DNA of 64,000 bases from Syngnathus acus (lineage: Eukaryota; Chordata; Actinopteri; Syngnathiformes; Syngnathidae): positions 4,747,412 through 4,811,411 of the forward strand of contig NC_051102.1 of the NCBI RefSeq assembly GCF_901709675.1, in the 5' to 3' direction. Numbering within the stretch: the first letter of the stretch is position 1; every line of letters begins with the position of its first letter. Below are positions 10,466 through 22,690 of this stretch, piece after piece. A program made the translations under genes and the position numbers. The notes below the pieces were generated by a model. It did no database searches. It was given only the letters and a program-made list of their open reading frames with translations, and was not told the DNA's origin.

Positions 10466-12868
10466 TTACAATGCCACCAAGGGATTATTGTGCCCAGGGA
10501 CCAGCACCGAATCTGCTTTCTGCATCTCCCGAGGTTTTGCAGGTTTCTGAACTCGAGCATACGTGGTCATGCTCGGTTCCGTGTGATGTTCCACCAATGA
10601 GTAGAGGCTCAGACTCATCTCGTTATGGATATTATGGGCTTCCACATTTTGTGCTGGGGTGAGGTCCTGCAAACAAATCAAAAGTTTGACTATACTTTGG
10701 TTTCTATGCCTTTGAACAGATCGTAGGATTCAAGGACTTACCCCAGGAACCTCTTGTTGCCAGGTGGCCTGTCTTTTTCTCCGTTTGGTATTTGCACAAG
10801 AAGTCACACACTCTGAGAATTTGGTCAACATAAACCACAGTTTATAGTTGTTTTTTACGCCATCTCTGCAGTTGGTTAGTTAGTGAGTCAGTGATTTGGA
10901 CTATGCTAAGGGAAGGAGGACAAGGGTTCCCATTGCCTTGCGACACAAGAACAATGATATGTTACCTTGTAAGGGGCACCCTGGGTTGGACCAGGTTTAG
11001 GGGAGGCGATAGTAGTCATCAAGTGCTTAAAACTATAAACAGCATCAGAACATGAGTCAAACTTACTTCTTAAAGCAAGTCCAATAAGAACAGCAACAAC
11101 AGGGACAGCAAAGCCGACTGATATCCCGACCCAGGTGACCATTGAGCTTTTTTTTTTGGCGGATTCTGTGGGGGAGGTACAACAAAAACCAAACCAAAAT
11201 ATTCCTACTTTTCAAGCCCTTTATAGGCTGCAGGATCTCTGCGTGAAAGTGGCCACAAATACGAATCCTGACTTTGCTGGGGTCTGTATAACAGACTCAA
11301 CTGACTAGATTCCGGTGACACTCACCGCCGTGTTGATGACAGACTTGTTGAAGCGCCTTTGCCTGCTGGCTCTTGCTAACGTGGTTGCTTTGCTCGCACA
11401 TAACGGAGGAATTGGAGACGAAGGCCTTGAAATTTGCATCATTCACCTCGCCTCGGGTCCGCATGCAGTTATCATAGCGGCATCCAAAAGTGGTGTTGAG
11501 TTCAGCTTTGTCGGTCCTACAGGTCACCGTGAAGTTACACGAGTCCGAGTCAGCCCTCACTGACACCACCTCCAGCTCGATAGGAGATACAGCGGCTGAA
11601 AATTTCGACTCGTTAGCGTACAGGCGGAAAGTTAACCTGCGGTTATGTTGTTTTGTAGGGGGCAGAAATAATGTTAGTCAATGTGACCCGGAAAATGTTT
11701 GACCCGGTCTAATAAATGGCTATAATGGATCAAATTGACCTGCTAGGTTCTTTTGTTAGGAACTGTTCACTTTAGGCGTCAATCTGATGTTGACCACAGC
11801 CCCGCGATATCAAAGTTTTCAGGAGTACCAATGATGTTTCCGGGACAATTCGGTATGTTATGTTGTTTGTTATGTTCCGGGATTAAAAAGACATCAACAA
11901 TCATTTCAATCGACGATGTACCTTGAACGTGAACTTGGTATTTGGCCAACATCTTCTGAGATCTTCCACTGAGCACTGCAGTGTAAAGTCCAGCGTCCAG
12001 ATCGTATACATTTCTTAATATCAAGGTGAGGTTTTTAGAAAACGCCACTCTTTTGTTGTAGGGCGAAAAATATTTTGTTTTATTTTCAATTACTCTTAAA
12101 ATGTTAGAAGTTATATTGAAGCGCCAAAAGAAGACCTCGTCTTCCTTTATAAAATTTAATGTATTGTTCACGTCCAAATTTAGATCAGTTCCCAGCTTTA
12201 CAAACTTGCTTTTTACTCCAGACCCTGAAAAAAAAACAAGGCGAGAATAAATCATATCACAATATGCCAATCAAAAATATTGACTTATTCTTATGTAATT
12301 TTTGTCTCACGGAAAAAAAATCCACTTTACAGTTCCAAAATGCCCACCCCCCCCCCTTGACAAAATGCAGCAATTTATTTTTATTTTATTGGCATTGAAT
12401 AGCATGTTAAGAGTCTTTTTTTTGTGAGTCGACAGAAGAGGAAGTCAATCATCAGATACATATAAGGGCTATGGTAAGAGAAACCGCAAGTTCCGCTAAG
12501 TTCCTTTCACGACTGCTCTCTTTCGTTTTGCGACTGCTTATAGACTTAAAATCAAACTTGTTTACATTTAACTGGTGATGCCTCATATTCGAATACTTTT
12601 TTAACTTCCTGTGCAATTTCCAAAGAAAAGCTAACATTAATTTCATTGGGAATAAAAGCATACAGTATGTACTGTAATACTTGTGTAAATGTACTATTAC
12701 TGCATCCTCATCACCTCCGACACAACTCCTAAAACATTGCAGTCAACGCTTTGTTTTTTCTGTGGACTATACATTTTCGTGAAGGCGGAGCAGACCAAAA
12801 GTGACGGGCTTACCTTGAGTTTTGTTCGTTAGGAGCAGAAAGACAAAGAAAAATGTGAGCAGTTTCAT
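10466..12868 (-). CDS. CD2/SLAM-family immune receptor with ITIM/ITSM-like tail
   Basis: Six exons: 12868-12814 (signal peptide, starts MKLLTFFFVFLLL), 12224-11922 (IgV), 11595-11326 (IgC2), 11165-11067 (transmembrane), 10812-10742 and 10666-10466 (cytoplasmic). The sum is 999 bases, 332 residues. The Ig and transmembrane exons join in phase 1, as usual for Ig genes. The V domain lacks the usual cysteine pair (DLDAGLYTAVL where YxC is expected) and the C2 domain has extra cysteines; both are hallmarks of the CD2/SLAM family. The helix is around residues 216-240 (WVGISVGFAVPVVAVLIGL). The tail has Y288 in SLYSLV (ITIM-like) and Y302 in TTYARV, which fits the ITSM pattern TxYxxV that binds SAP/EAT-2-type SH2 adaptors. 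The next gene rightwards, past the SINE and LINE, is kcnj10, as near the human SLAMF cluster. The exact family member is not assigned. Confidence 0.82.
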
Positions 12869-12971
12869 GTTGTCGCGTCAAAAGAGGAAGTTGAGCCCTG
12901 CCTTGTGTGCTGTACACGTCAGCTTTGCTTAAACAAATTCAAAATGGGCTGCCTTGCTGCCTGCAAGCACT

Positions 12972-13282
12972 AGTCCAGCTCAGTGGCTCTAGTGGTAGAG
13001 TGTCCGCCCTGGGACTGGAAGGTTGTGGGTTCAAACCCCGGCCGGGTCATACCAAAGACTATAAAAATGGGACCCATTGCCTCCCTGCTTGGCACTCAGC
13101 ATTAAGGGTTGGAATTGGGGGGTTAGATCACCAAATGATTCCCAAGTGCGGCACCGCTGCTGCTCACTGCTCCCCTCTCCCCCAGGGGATGGATTAAAAT
13201 CACACGGGGATGGGTTAAATGCAGAGGACAAATTTCACCACACCCAGATGTGTGTGTGACGATCATTGGGACTTTTAGTTTT
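12972..13282 (+). repeat. tRNA-derived SINE
   Basis: The 5' part resembles a tRNA gene, with an A-box region (GTGGCTCTAGTGGTAGAGTG) and a B box (GGTTCAAACCCC) about 35 bases later, but no tRNA fold follows. The body ends near GTGACGATCATTGGGACTTT, a tail familiar from widespread fish SINEs. It lies about 100 bases upstream of the SLAM-like start. Confidence 0.85.
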
Positions 13283-13495
13283 TAGTCTAACGTGATCATT
13301 TTCAAAATGGCAGAAGACACTCCGGCCTACTCATTATTTGATGCATTTTTGAAGCTTTGTCAGTCAACCTGTGAAAAATACAAATGAAAATAAAAGTGAT
13401 GAAATCAAGAAAACGTGATAGCCCATAAATTTCATGTTGCTCAACGGCCTGAATTTTGACCAAATTTCTCTAATCACTAGATGCGTAGGTGTCAT

Positions 13496-16100
13496 CATCA
13501 TCATCGGCGGTCACTCGAAGCGAGTATGACTGTCCTCTTCATAGGGTCATCTACTTGTGGGTCCTCTGATGGCTGTGGAGGCCGATCCGCGATCCACATA
13601 TTTTGGTGCAGTATGGGCAGGGGAGAGTCAAGGTAGTTTGTGGTGGCGGAGCCTTTTTCTGTCTTTCCTTGCGGTGCTTTCGCTTCGTTTCTGCGATGCT
13701 ACGGAGTTCCATTTCATGATGTGTAGCTTGTTTCCTGCAAGGATTTTTTCCAAGTGCGCCTGTCCAATGCAAGGTGCTCCCAGTCACTTGATGTGATGTG
13801 AAACTTCTTCAGACTGATCCTGATGTTGTCCGTGAAGCGTTTCTTTTGGCCGCCGGCAGCTCGCTGACCTTTCTTCAGCTGTGAGTAGAGGATCTGTTTG
13901 GGGAGGCGTGTTTTGGGCATGCGGATGACATCACCTGTCCATCAGAGTTGGCGCTGCATTATTGTGGTGGTGATGCTGAGCATGTTTGCTTCCTCCAGAA
14001 CGCTGATGTTGGTGCATCTGTCTTCCCAACTGATCCTCAGGATCTTCCGCAGAGATCTCTGTTGATGTCCTTCCAGGGCTTTGAGGTGCCGGCTATAGGT
14101 GGTCCAAGACTCAGCTTCATACAACAGGGTAGGGAGGACAACAGCCCTGTAGACCAGGAGCTTTGTTTGGGCCTTTAAATCCCGGTCTTCAAAGACTATT
14201 TTCCTGAGTCTCGCATACGCTCCACTAGCACACCTCAGGCGATGGTTGATCTCTGAGTCTGTCAGCTTTAGATGAAGGAAGGCTGCCAAGGTAGGGGAAG
14301 TGGTCAACAGTTTCAAGCGGGGTGTTCTCCACTTTTATGGTGGGTTGGGTAGATGGTTGGTTGGGTGGAGGTTGATGTAGGACCTGGGTCTTTGTGATGT
14401 TCAATGTTAGACCGAGGGCTCTATGCCTTAGCAAACGCATTCAGGATGCCCCGGAGGTCCTCGGCAGAGTGTGCTACAATGGCGTTATCATCAGCATATT
14501 GGAGCTCCATGATGGTGGTGTTGGAAACCTTGCTCTTGGCTTTGAACCTGAGCAGGTTGAAGAGCCTGCCATCAGTCCTGTAGACAATTGGGATCCCCTG
14601 AGGCAGCTCCTCGCCAATAAGGTGGAGTATTGCAGCTATGAAGATTGCAAACAGGGTTGGTGCACTGATGCATCCCTGTTTCACACCAGTTTCGACTGTG
14701 AAGGGCTTGGACTCCGAGCCGCTGTTGGTGAGCACTGTGGCTGACATGCCGTCATGTAGAACCCTCAGTATCCTGATGTACTTCTCATGGCAGCCGTACC
14801 TTGTTAGTATACTCCACAGGGCCTGGCGATCTACAGTGTCAAAGGCTTTTTTCAGGTCTATGAAGGCCATGTACAGAGGCTGCCCGTGTTCACGGCATTT
14901 CTCCTGGAGTTGGCGTGCCGTGAAGATCATGTCGGCTGTACCTCTGGATGAACGGAAACCACACTGTGATTCTGGGAGTATTTCCTCAGACAGTGGTAGC
15001 AGTCTGTTCGCCAGAAAACGGGCAATGACTTTGCCTGTTGTTGACAGGAGTGAGATGCCCCTGTAGTTTCCACATTCTGCCTTGTCGCCCTTCTTAAATA
15101 TGGTCACTATTAGAGCATCTCTGAGCTCTGAGGGAAGCTCTTCTTTTTCCTAGACCTTGAGGAGGAGGGCGTGGATGTGGTACAGGAGCTCTGGTCCACC
15201 TTCTTTTCGGATCTCTGCTAGGATCCCATCTGGACCGATGGCCTTGTTGTTCCTAAGGCTCCTGATGGCATCTTGAACCTCTGTCATGGTGGGAGGTTCC
15301 CCCATGTCTTCTCTGATGGGACTCTGGGGGATGTGGCTGATAAAGTCCGGGTTTGTTATGCTCTCACGGTTGAGGAGTTCCTGGAAATGCTCCTTCCACC
15401 GTGTGTTGATGGACTCATTGTCCAGAGGTCTTGGTCTCGGCCGACCCTAGCGTTGAAATCTCCTAAGAAAATAATCTTATCCTCTCTGGGGATTCTTGAC
15501 AGTGTTTCATCTAGGCAGGCGTAGAAGGTCTCTTTCACTTCCTCCACAGAGTCTAAGATAGGGGCATAGGCACTCACAACTGTTGCCATCTGGTTGTTGC
15601 CAAGCATCAGACGGATAGTCATGAGACGCTCATTGATCCCCACAGGAAGTTCAGAGAGGTGACTAATGAGGTGGTTCCTGATGGCAAACCCAACACCATG
15701 GATCCTGGGTTCATCAGCAGCTTTCCCTTTCCAAAAGAAAGTGTAGCCCCCTTTCTCCTCCTTTAGTTGTCCTTCATCTGCCCGGCGGGTCTCAGAAAGG
15801 GCAGCCAGGTCTATCCGGCATCTCCTCAGTTCTCTAGCGATGATCGCAGTTCTCCTCTCCGGTCTGTCACTGGTTGCACTATCCATTAGAGTGCGCACAT
15901 TCCAGGCTCCAAAATTCATCATGATTTTATGTTTTCGACCGCAAGTGGTGATCCCTCTGAACGCGGGAATCCAGTTGGGAGATTTGAGACAGGCTATTTT
16001 TAGGGCACCTTTTCTAGCCCTCTTCCCATACGGGGTGAGCAGAGTAGACCCTAAAAAGGGCTGCTAAGTTATGGGTGCGGCTGCCGAAAGGCTCTTTCTG
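13496..16100 (-). mobile_element. Decayed non-LTR retrotransposon (LINE) with endonuclease and reverse transcriptase
   Basis: Read on the minus strand. The apurinic-type endonuclease begins near 15922 (FGAWNVRTLMD, ALSETR, VVSAYAP, LGDFNARVG). It breaks off after about residue 165, before its C-terminal catalytic histidine region, and runs straight into linker sequence at about 15440, an internal deletion. The RT follows (15107-14421, YRGISLL, KAFDTV, YADDNAIVA). An in-frame TAG at 15152-15150 and frame changes near 14430, 14300 and 13940 disable it. A C-terminal C2H2-like motif (CPYCTKICGSRIGLHSHQ) lies near 13551. The 3' end is a short GATGAT repeat at about 13496-13505. The 5' limit is uncertain: UTR-like sequence may continue to about 16350. 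The clade (RTE-like or a relative) was not resolved. Confidence 0.88.
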
Positions 16101-16362
16101 CCTCGTTCCAAGAGCCTAGCGACTGAAAACCAACACCCACCGCCTGGTGTGCCAGTTTGTGACTAGAGGCTTCCAGATCTCACAATCCTGCCCCCGTCGC
16201 CACTTACTGGTCGCCACAGGGCTTTAATCCGGGATGTAAGGTGGATTCCCTGAAAAGGACGCCTGTGCGTGACTTTGTTTAAAGTGGGGAGACTGTTGCA
16301 CAGACACTGTCCTTGACAGATCGGGGTCAGAATCCAGTGGCATGGAGGTGTAAATACAAAAA

Positions 16363-16444
16363 CACAGTCAAGGTTGGAACGCAGAAAATCAAAAATCACA
16401 AAGCACAGTCTAGGTTCGAACGCGGAAAATCAAAAATCACAAAG
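16363..16444. repeat. 41-bp tandem duplication
   Basis: Two adjacent copies start at 16363 and 16404 (both begin CACAGTC and end ATCACAAAG) and differ at a few bases. Confidence 0.85.
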
Positions 16445-16560
16445 CATATGCCAAAAAACTGCGCATGACAACAATGAGTAAACTTTTATTCCCAGTTCAT
16501 GTCCAACAGGATTCAAATTAGCAGCCTCCCTTGGTGTTGGCGTTAAGAACAGACTCCAAC

Positions 16561-16564
<4 letters not shown>

Positions 16565-16627
<63 letters not shown>
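16565..16627. repeat. (TA)n microsatellite
   Basis: About 31 uninterrupted TA dinucleotides. Confidence 0.95.
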
Positions 16628-16630
<3 letters not shown>

Positions 16631-18002
16631 CAGTAAACATCGGCAGTGTTTCGACTCAAAACAAAGTGTCAGTGGTGTTTAAAAAAAACCAAATACAACA
16701 TTTTGTACAAACTGAACATCACACTTCCTCAATGAATGCAATGCAAGCACCTTGCGCTCGCCGGGCCTGCACTTCATCAGACGATAAGAACTAAAGCCGC
16801 AGTTAGTATTTTTCAAGGTCCCATTTTGGTGGACAGCGGACAAAAATCTCTCAATGGGAATTCTCACGACTAGCCTAAACTGGCTTGCTGGAAAAAAAAT
16901 AGCTAACTTTCAAAAATCTTTCCAGGCATGTTTGTTTTGTTTTTTTGTTTTGTTTTGTTACTGTTGTATTTTCACTTTTATTAGTGAAAATAGCTTAGAA
17001 TTTTCCAAAAGAAAAGAAAAATTCAGAGAAGGCATCACAAGGCAATCTCATTTGCACCGAGAGTCAAATCGTGTGGCCAGTGAATGTAAGGTGATGGCAC
17101 ACAGCTGGCACATTTTCTTCAAAAGTGCATTTTGGCCCTTTTTTTTGTTTTGTTTTACATATCATCGGAACATTGGCTATGGAAAACTCAAACACAAAGT
17201 GAGTGTACAGCAAAGAGTGAACAGGTGGCAGGGGGGAAGTTGTGTGTGAGCGGGGATTTTACCAGTCACTCAACTGTGGTTTTGGCTTTCCGCTTCTCAG
17301 CACTGTGTCAATATTTGAATATTTCCTATGACGGGTTAGGACTTGTTAGCCTGTCTTGTGTTCACTTTCTCAAGGTTCTATTTTATTTTAAGATACAATA
17401 AACACACCTACACAAATATGCAAAAAGACAAAAAAGAACAATACATTCACTCGGGTTCTGTGCCCCCTTTTTTTGCATTTGCTGCTTATGTAGATAGCAG
17501 ATGTTAAACCACCCACCTCTGCGGTTGGGAGACGCCCCCAGTAATACAACGGAATAAAACAAAAAAAAACCTTTTTTTCTCTATGTATTATTTTGACTTT
17601 GTTTGAAAAATAATTTTAAGGCTATGCTTTTTTGGCAAAATAAAATAAAAATATCTCAAAAAATATAATTGTGACTCTTAAATGTAAAAATTCCAAAGTA
17701 ATTGTCAAAAAATGATTCTATTAAGATTTTTTTGAACAAATTCTTACTTTTTGTCTAAAAACCTTTTGTCTATAATTTTACTCTGATGACTACCATCGCC
17801 TCAAAATACAACCTGTACAAAAACATTTTTAAAATATATAAGTTTGACTATATTTAAACTAATCAAAATCACTGATTTGCCCCCCATCTCAAAAAAAAAA
17901 TTAAGACTTTTTTCATAAGTGTTAATTACAGGGGATTATTATTTTTTTAATGTGACTGTCTCCCTTTTTTTGCAATATCACAAGATTTTGTCCTCATTGT
18001 AT

Positions 18003-18008
18003 TTTATT
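18003..18008 (-). terminator. Candidate poly(A) signal of kcnj10
   Basis: AATAAA on the minus strand about 245 bases past the kcnj10 stop codon. Confidence 0.4.
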
Positions 18009-18251
18009 TGTACTTTTCCCCTTTGTGACCCTGAAATGTGCAAATGTGGTGTTTGGGCAAAAAAAAAAAAAAAAATTAATGGGACACATCTACAGGGGCA
18101 AGGTAGATTTCTTCCTGTTGCTCCGCCTCTCCCTCTGCCACCTCTCAGTTCAGCAGTTTACTTTTCAGTGCAATTTGATTTTCCTGAGTTTGTTCTCAGG
18201 TTTTGCAAGGCGGACTGCGCTACAGTCCAGAAAGAATCCCATAGTAGGTTT

Positions 18252-19831
18252 TCACACGTTGCTGATGCGTACGCTGATGCGGCCTCGCTCCTCTCTGTAG
18301 CTTTGCTCCAGGCGGATCTTCTCCGGGTCAGACCCGCCAGCGAGTTTGCTGCCGCCGTTGCTCTGGTGGTCGCGCGGCTGGCCAGTTGCCGGTTTGAACA
18401 CGGGCGCCGCCTTGCTCTTTGCCACCTTGTCGAAAAAGGCGAAGTCGGCCACGTATTTGCCCGACGGCGACAGGGAGACCACGGGCGGGAACTCGTAGCC
18501 CCACAAGATCTCATCGGGCAAGTAGGAGGTGCGAACCTGGCAGGTGGCCGACGTGGGCTCGATGGTCGCGCTAAGGATGACCAGCAGCTCAAAGTCGGCT
18601 AATTCCGGGTCAGTCCAGCCGCCGCCTGAATGCAAATGGAAAGACTTGCATTGTTACGGTGACGGACGTTCTCCTTCGAGCAGACAAAAAAAAAAACGCA
18701 CCCTTGGCCGCCCATGTCCTGAGGGGGCTGTCGTCGTCAATGACGTGGTAGAAGGTGAGCGGCAGGATGAGGAAGGGGCTGTCACTGGACGTGTCCACCT
18801 GGAAGGCCACGTTGCGCTGGTCCAACCGAACCGTCTCGCCCTCCTTGGTCAGAGACGACTGGAGCAGCTTGCCCGTCACCTGTCGCCCAAACATTCACAT
18901 GATTTGACAGACTGGGAGGGTCTTGATGTGATGTGATGTGATGCGACTCGCCTGACATCCCAGCAGGAGGCTCTTGCGCATGTTGGCCACCCTGATCATG
19001 AGGCACGGGCGTCCCTCCTGGCTCGACACCACGGCGTGCTGGCTGAACTTGACCGTCTCGCCTCGCTTCTTGGGACGCGCCACCTGACAGCCCGCAACAC
19101 ACCGCCGCGTCAACTCGACATTCCCGCCGTGCCGGACGGCAAACGCAGTGCAGCTCAACCCATTTGTTCAGGCCCAAGCTGAAGCCTTCACCTTTGCCAG
19201 GAAGGTTCCAGTGATGAAGATCTCCATGAGCGTGGTGATGAGCAGCTGGATGATGAGCAGGACTATGGCGAGGGGACACTCTTCAGTGATGCAGCGGAAG
19301 CCGTAGCCAATGGTGGTCTGCGACTCCAGCGAGAAGAGGAAGGCGCCCGTCAGCGTCTGCATCTGCATCACGCATGGGGTGTGGTTGGATGGTGGCTCGA
19401 ACTCTGCAACCCAAATCGGATCGGGGTCACACTCTTCTTCTTTCATGTTTTTATTCTCAATGACATTTGGTCTCCTCCTTACCGAGCAAGTCCCCGTGCA
19501 CCAGCGCCAGCAGGTACCAAAGCACCCCGAAGAGGAACCAGGTGCCGGCAAATGTGGCGGTGAAGAGGAAGAACTTGTAGCGCCACTGCATGTCCACAAA
19601 GGTGGTCCACAGGTCTCGCATGTAGAGAGAGCCACGCCCGCTGACGTGCTGGATGCGGATGTTGCTGCGACCATCTTTGGACAGGACCCGCCGCCGCTTG
19701 CGCAGCGCGCCGCCGGCGTTGGATAGCCCGCCAGCGCCCAGCAGGGGTTTCAAGACGTCCGTCTGCGTCTGGGAGTGACACACCTTGTGGGGGGAGGAGC
19801 TACGGGAGGACGGTGGGTCGGTGGACGTCAT
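18252..19831 (-). CDS. kcnj10: Inward-rectifier potassium channel Kir4.1 (kcnj10-like), five coding exons
   Basis: Two-transmembrane K+ channel; Kir4.1 sets membrane potential and K+ buffering in glia and epithelia. Exons: 19831-19483, 19403-19192, 19083-18952, 18879-18702, 18625-18252; 1245 bases, 414 residues (human 379). M1 follows [20 protein letters not shown], the selectivity filter is TIGYGF at residues 147-152, and M2 contains [12 protein letters not shown] with the acidic rectification residue of Kir4.1. Cytoplasmic landmarks are [22 protein letters not shown] and [11 protein letters not shown]. The C-terminus SVRISNV ends in a class I PDZ ligand and equals that of KCNJ10. The four introns are 72-108 bases, phases 1,0,0,1. 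The donor at 18951-18950 is GC (CAG|GCGAGT), a GC-AG intron. A splice acceptor lies directly before the ATG, so the 5' UTR is split. Human KCNJ10 coding sequence is uninterrupted, so the introns are the odd feature. Confidence 0.92.
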
Positions 19832-21294
19832 CTGGCCAAGAAAAGAAAGTCTCAATGAGACTTGTGGGAAATTTTCAAATAAAAGCATTTTTGAAGCCTT
19901 ATAAGTCATCATTTTTAAAACGAGAGTCAGGTAATTTTAAAAGCCTTACTTAGTGTACACGGTCATTATGTGAATGCATGCCAAATTTCATATCGCAAAT
20001 GTGAAACTGGTGCACTTTTTTTTTTTTTGTTGTTTTTAATCTGAGGGCTGTGATGTGCAGTCGCTGAATTGTCGCCACTTCAGGGAGCGTGACATCACAA
20101 AGTTGCCACTCTGCGCTTTTATGGCATTATGCGAACATTGCCAAGCATAGCTTCCCCACGCAGAGGCGAACAAATGCTCGGCTGTACTGGCAGCCATTAG
20201 ACACGCTCGCTTTGGTCCAGCCGGCCATCGCAGCGGGGAGGGTACGACGGACAAAAAGAGGAGCGGGGCAGGGAAGGAAGCCAAAGAGAAGCCGCGGTGC
20301 GTTCAAAGACAGACCAAGTGAATGAGCACGGGCGAAAACACCGAAGGTTCCGTTCCCAGCCCAAAGAAAAAAAAAAAATGGAAACTGGAGCCGATCGGAA
20401 AAGAGCCAAAAATGTTGCTTTTCACCATCCGGAAATTCTCAAACGCTCCACCACTCATCTCTTACACTGCTCAACACATTTTGACCACCAGCTATGCAAC
20501 TTTCTAGAATCAAGATTTTGTTTTTTTTGCTCTGCCTTCATTTTTTTCCTAGCACACCAAAACATTTTCATCATCATAAAATAATATGTAACATAACATG
20601 TAATATTGTGTTGCCGGTCACCATGAAAATGTAAATGAGTTACTTTAAAGATTACTTTCAGATTATATTAAAAGTTAACTTGAATCGGTGTTACATTGAG
20701 CAAATAGCAACAGCGTCTGTATGGCGCAAGCATTTATAGGTCAACGTTCAAACTTGAGAGAAAAAAAAAAGTTCCAAATGTTTGATTAGTTTGGTTGTTG
20801 TGCAAAAGGACAAACATCCTGTGCATTTGTGAACGTGTTCTGAATGGGCAGACGCTTTAGTTGCCACGGACATAATGTAAACATCTTGACTGTGTGAGTG
20901 GACAAATGTGTTTACGTTAGCCTCGCTAGCTTATGGTTAGCCCAATTTGTTGTGTCAATGTGTGAACGGACAGACCTTACATTAGTGGTGCGAGTGGACA
21001 GGGGGCCGAGGCCTCCTGGAGGCCGCCCGCCAACAGATGACATAACCAATCGGCTTTCATTACTTTACTTCTTTTGGGAGGGGGGCCTGAAAAGCTTTGC
21101 ACTCACAATGAGACCATTCAAAAGTCGCCGCACGCGCATGCACGCACACACGCGTCCAATCATATTGGGAGCGCCCTCTCGGCCAGGATGTATTCCATCT
21201 CCATGGCAACGCCACCACTCGCCCGCTCGGTGATGCCACTTGTCCGACGCCCAAATGCAAACTTTTTTCCTTCTCGGTCGCCCGGAGGACAAAA

Positions 21295-21420
21295 GCGGTG
21301 TTTCCTTCCTCCCTCCCTCTCTCCCTTGGCATCCTCCTTTGCTCGCTCTCTCTCTTGCTCTCTTTTCTCCTCTTTTCCTCTCTCCCTCCTCTCCTGCTTG
21401 TGCCTTCTCTCCTCCATCCA
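21295..21420. repeat. Homopyrimidine-rich tract
   Basis: About 125 bases almost entirely C and T on the plus strand, directly preceding the TG microsatellite. It is read as low-complexity DNA, not coding. Confidence 0.85.
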
Positions 21421-21483
21421 CACAGGAATGCTTTGTTTGGCTCACACATGAAAGACACAAAAGACGCCATTGACAAAAAGCAT

Positions 21484-21748
<265 letters not shown>

Positions 21749-22560
21749 GGCAGGCTATTACATGCAAAATTGTGTGTGTGTAAGGAAAACTGTAGGCAAA
21801 CTTGTGATTTTGTGGTTTTGTGCATGAGAGTGAAAGCAAACTTTTGATTGTGTGCAAAGAAAAGGCCGTCCTCGTTAGTATTCCGTGGGGAGGAGTGATG
21901 GACCTCCATCAGCCAGCTGCGCCACACAAATACACAGCAAGGCACTTTTCAGTCAGATGTGTGAGAGTGCTCAAGATGTGATTTTTTTTTTTTTTTATTG
22001 TGTGAGAGGGAAATGAAGCATTTCAGCAGAAGTGTGTGAGAGCATATATGAGAGTGCTTCACGTCAGTGTGTTTCAGTCACATGTAGGATTGTATTTTAG
22101 TTGCGTGTGTCTATGCGTGTTCCAGTGGGATGTGTGAAAGTGCCTTGGTAGATAGAGTGTGCGAGAGCCTTTAGATATGCGCAGTTCCGAAGTGTACTGT
22201 GTGAGAGTTATGGTTATATATAGTTATTATTTTTTAATGATGTAATTTTTTTAAAGGATCAAATATACAGAAATATATTTAAATGTTTAAGTATTTGTTT
22301 GTACACATACATGTATTTATTATCATTAATTATGAGTAACAGAAAAGCCATCCATTTACGGAATTCAGTCAATTTGAGGAAATGCTCTACGATTCAACTT
22401 TTGATTTCATATAAAATGGGATATGAAAAGCAATATACAATTTTAAAAAGATTCATTTTTCCAACATTTTTATTCTGAAATCACCCTCTGCTATAAAAAA
22501 AAAATCATTGCAGGTAGTGCAAAAAAGCAGCGCAAAAGCATCATTTGCAGGTGTGCTTAC

Positions 22561-22690
22561 CTTTCAGAGGCGGGCCTGTGTTGGAAGGTTGGCGTGCCGG
22601 AGGACTTTGCACGGTGTCAGCCACTGTTGCGCATGCTGCTGGTCCAGTTGAGGACCGCGCGGACGGTCCCTCTGTCCCCTCAAAGTCTCT
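22561..22690 (-). other. kcnj10: Possible noncoding first exon of kcnj10
   Basis: A strong minus-strand donor (CTGAAAG|GTAAGC) ends at 22561, with GC-rich sequence above it and a TTATAG word about 150 bases upstream. The kcnj10 coding exon begins right after an acceptor, so an upstream UTR exon must exist. This is a candidate only; no transcript evidence is visible. Confidence 0.3.

Larger units (their letters stand above)
16101..18251. other. Intergenic AT-rich region downstream of kcnj10
   Basis: No gene recognised. It contains possible LINE 5' sequence to about 16350, a 41-bp tandem duplication, a TA microsatellite, long A/T-rich DNA and the kcnj10 3' UTR, which probably ends at the AATAAA at 18008-18003. 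Confidence 0.6.

Noticed and set aside
12972-13060. tRNA gene suggested by A and B boxes
   Set aside because: No acceptor-stem pairing is seen and the sequence continues into a SINE body.
18158-19279. Alternative-frame open readings across the kcnj10 exons
   Set aside because: GC-rich shadow frames. The kcnj10 frame alone gives a continuous conserved channel.
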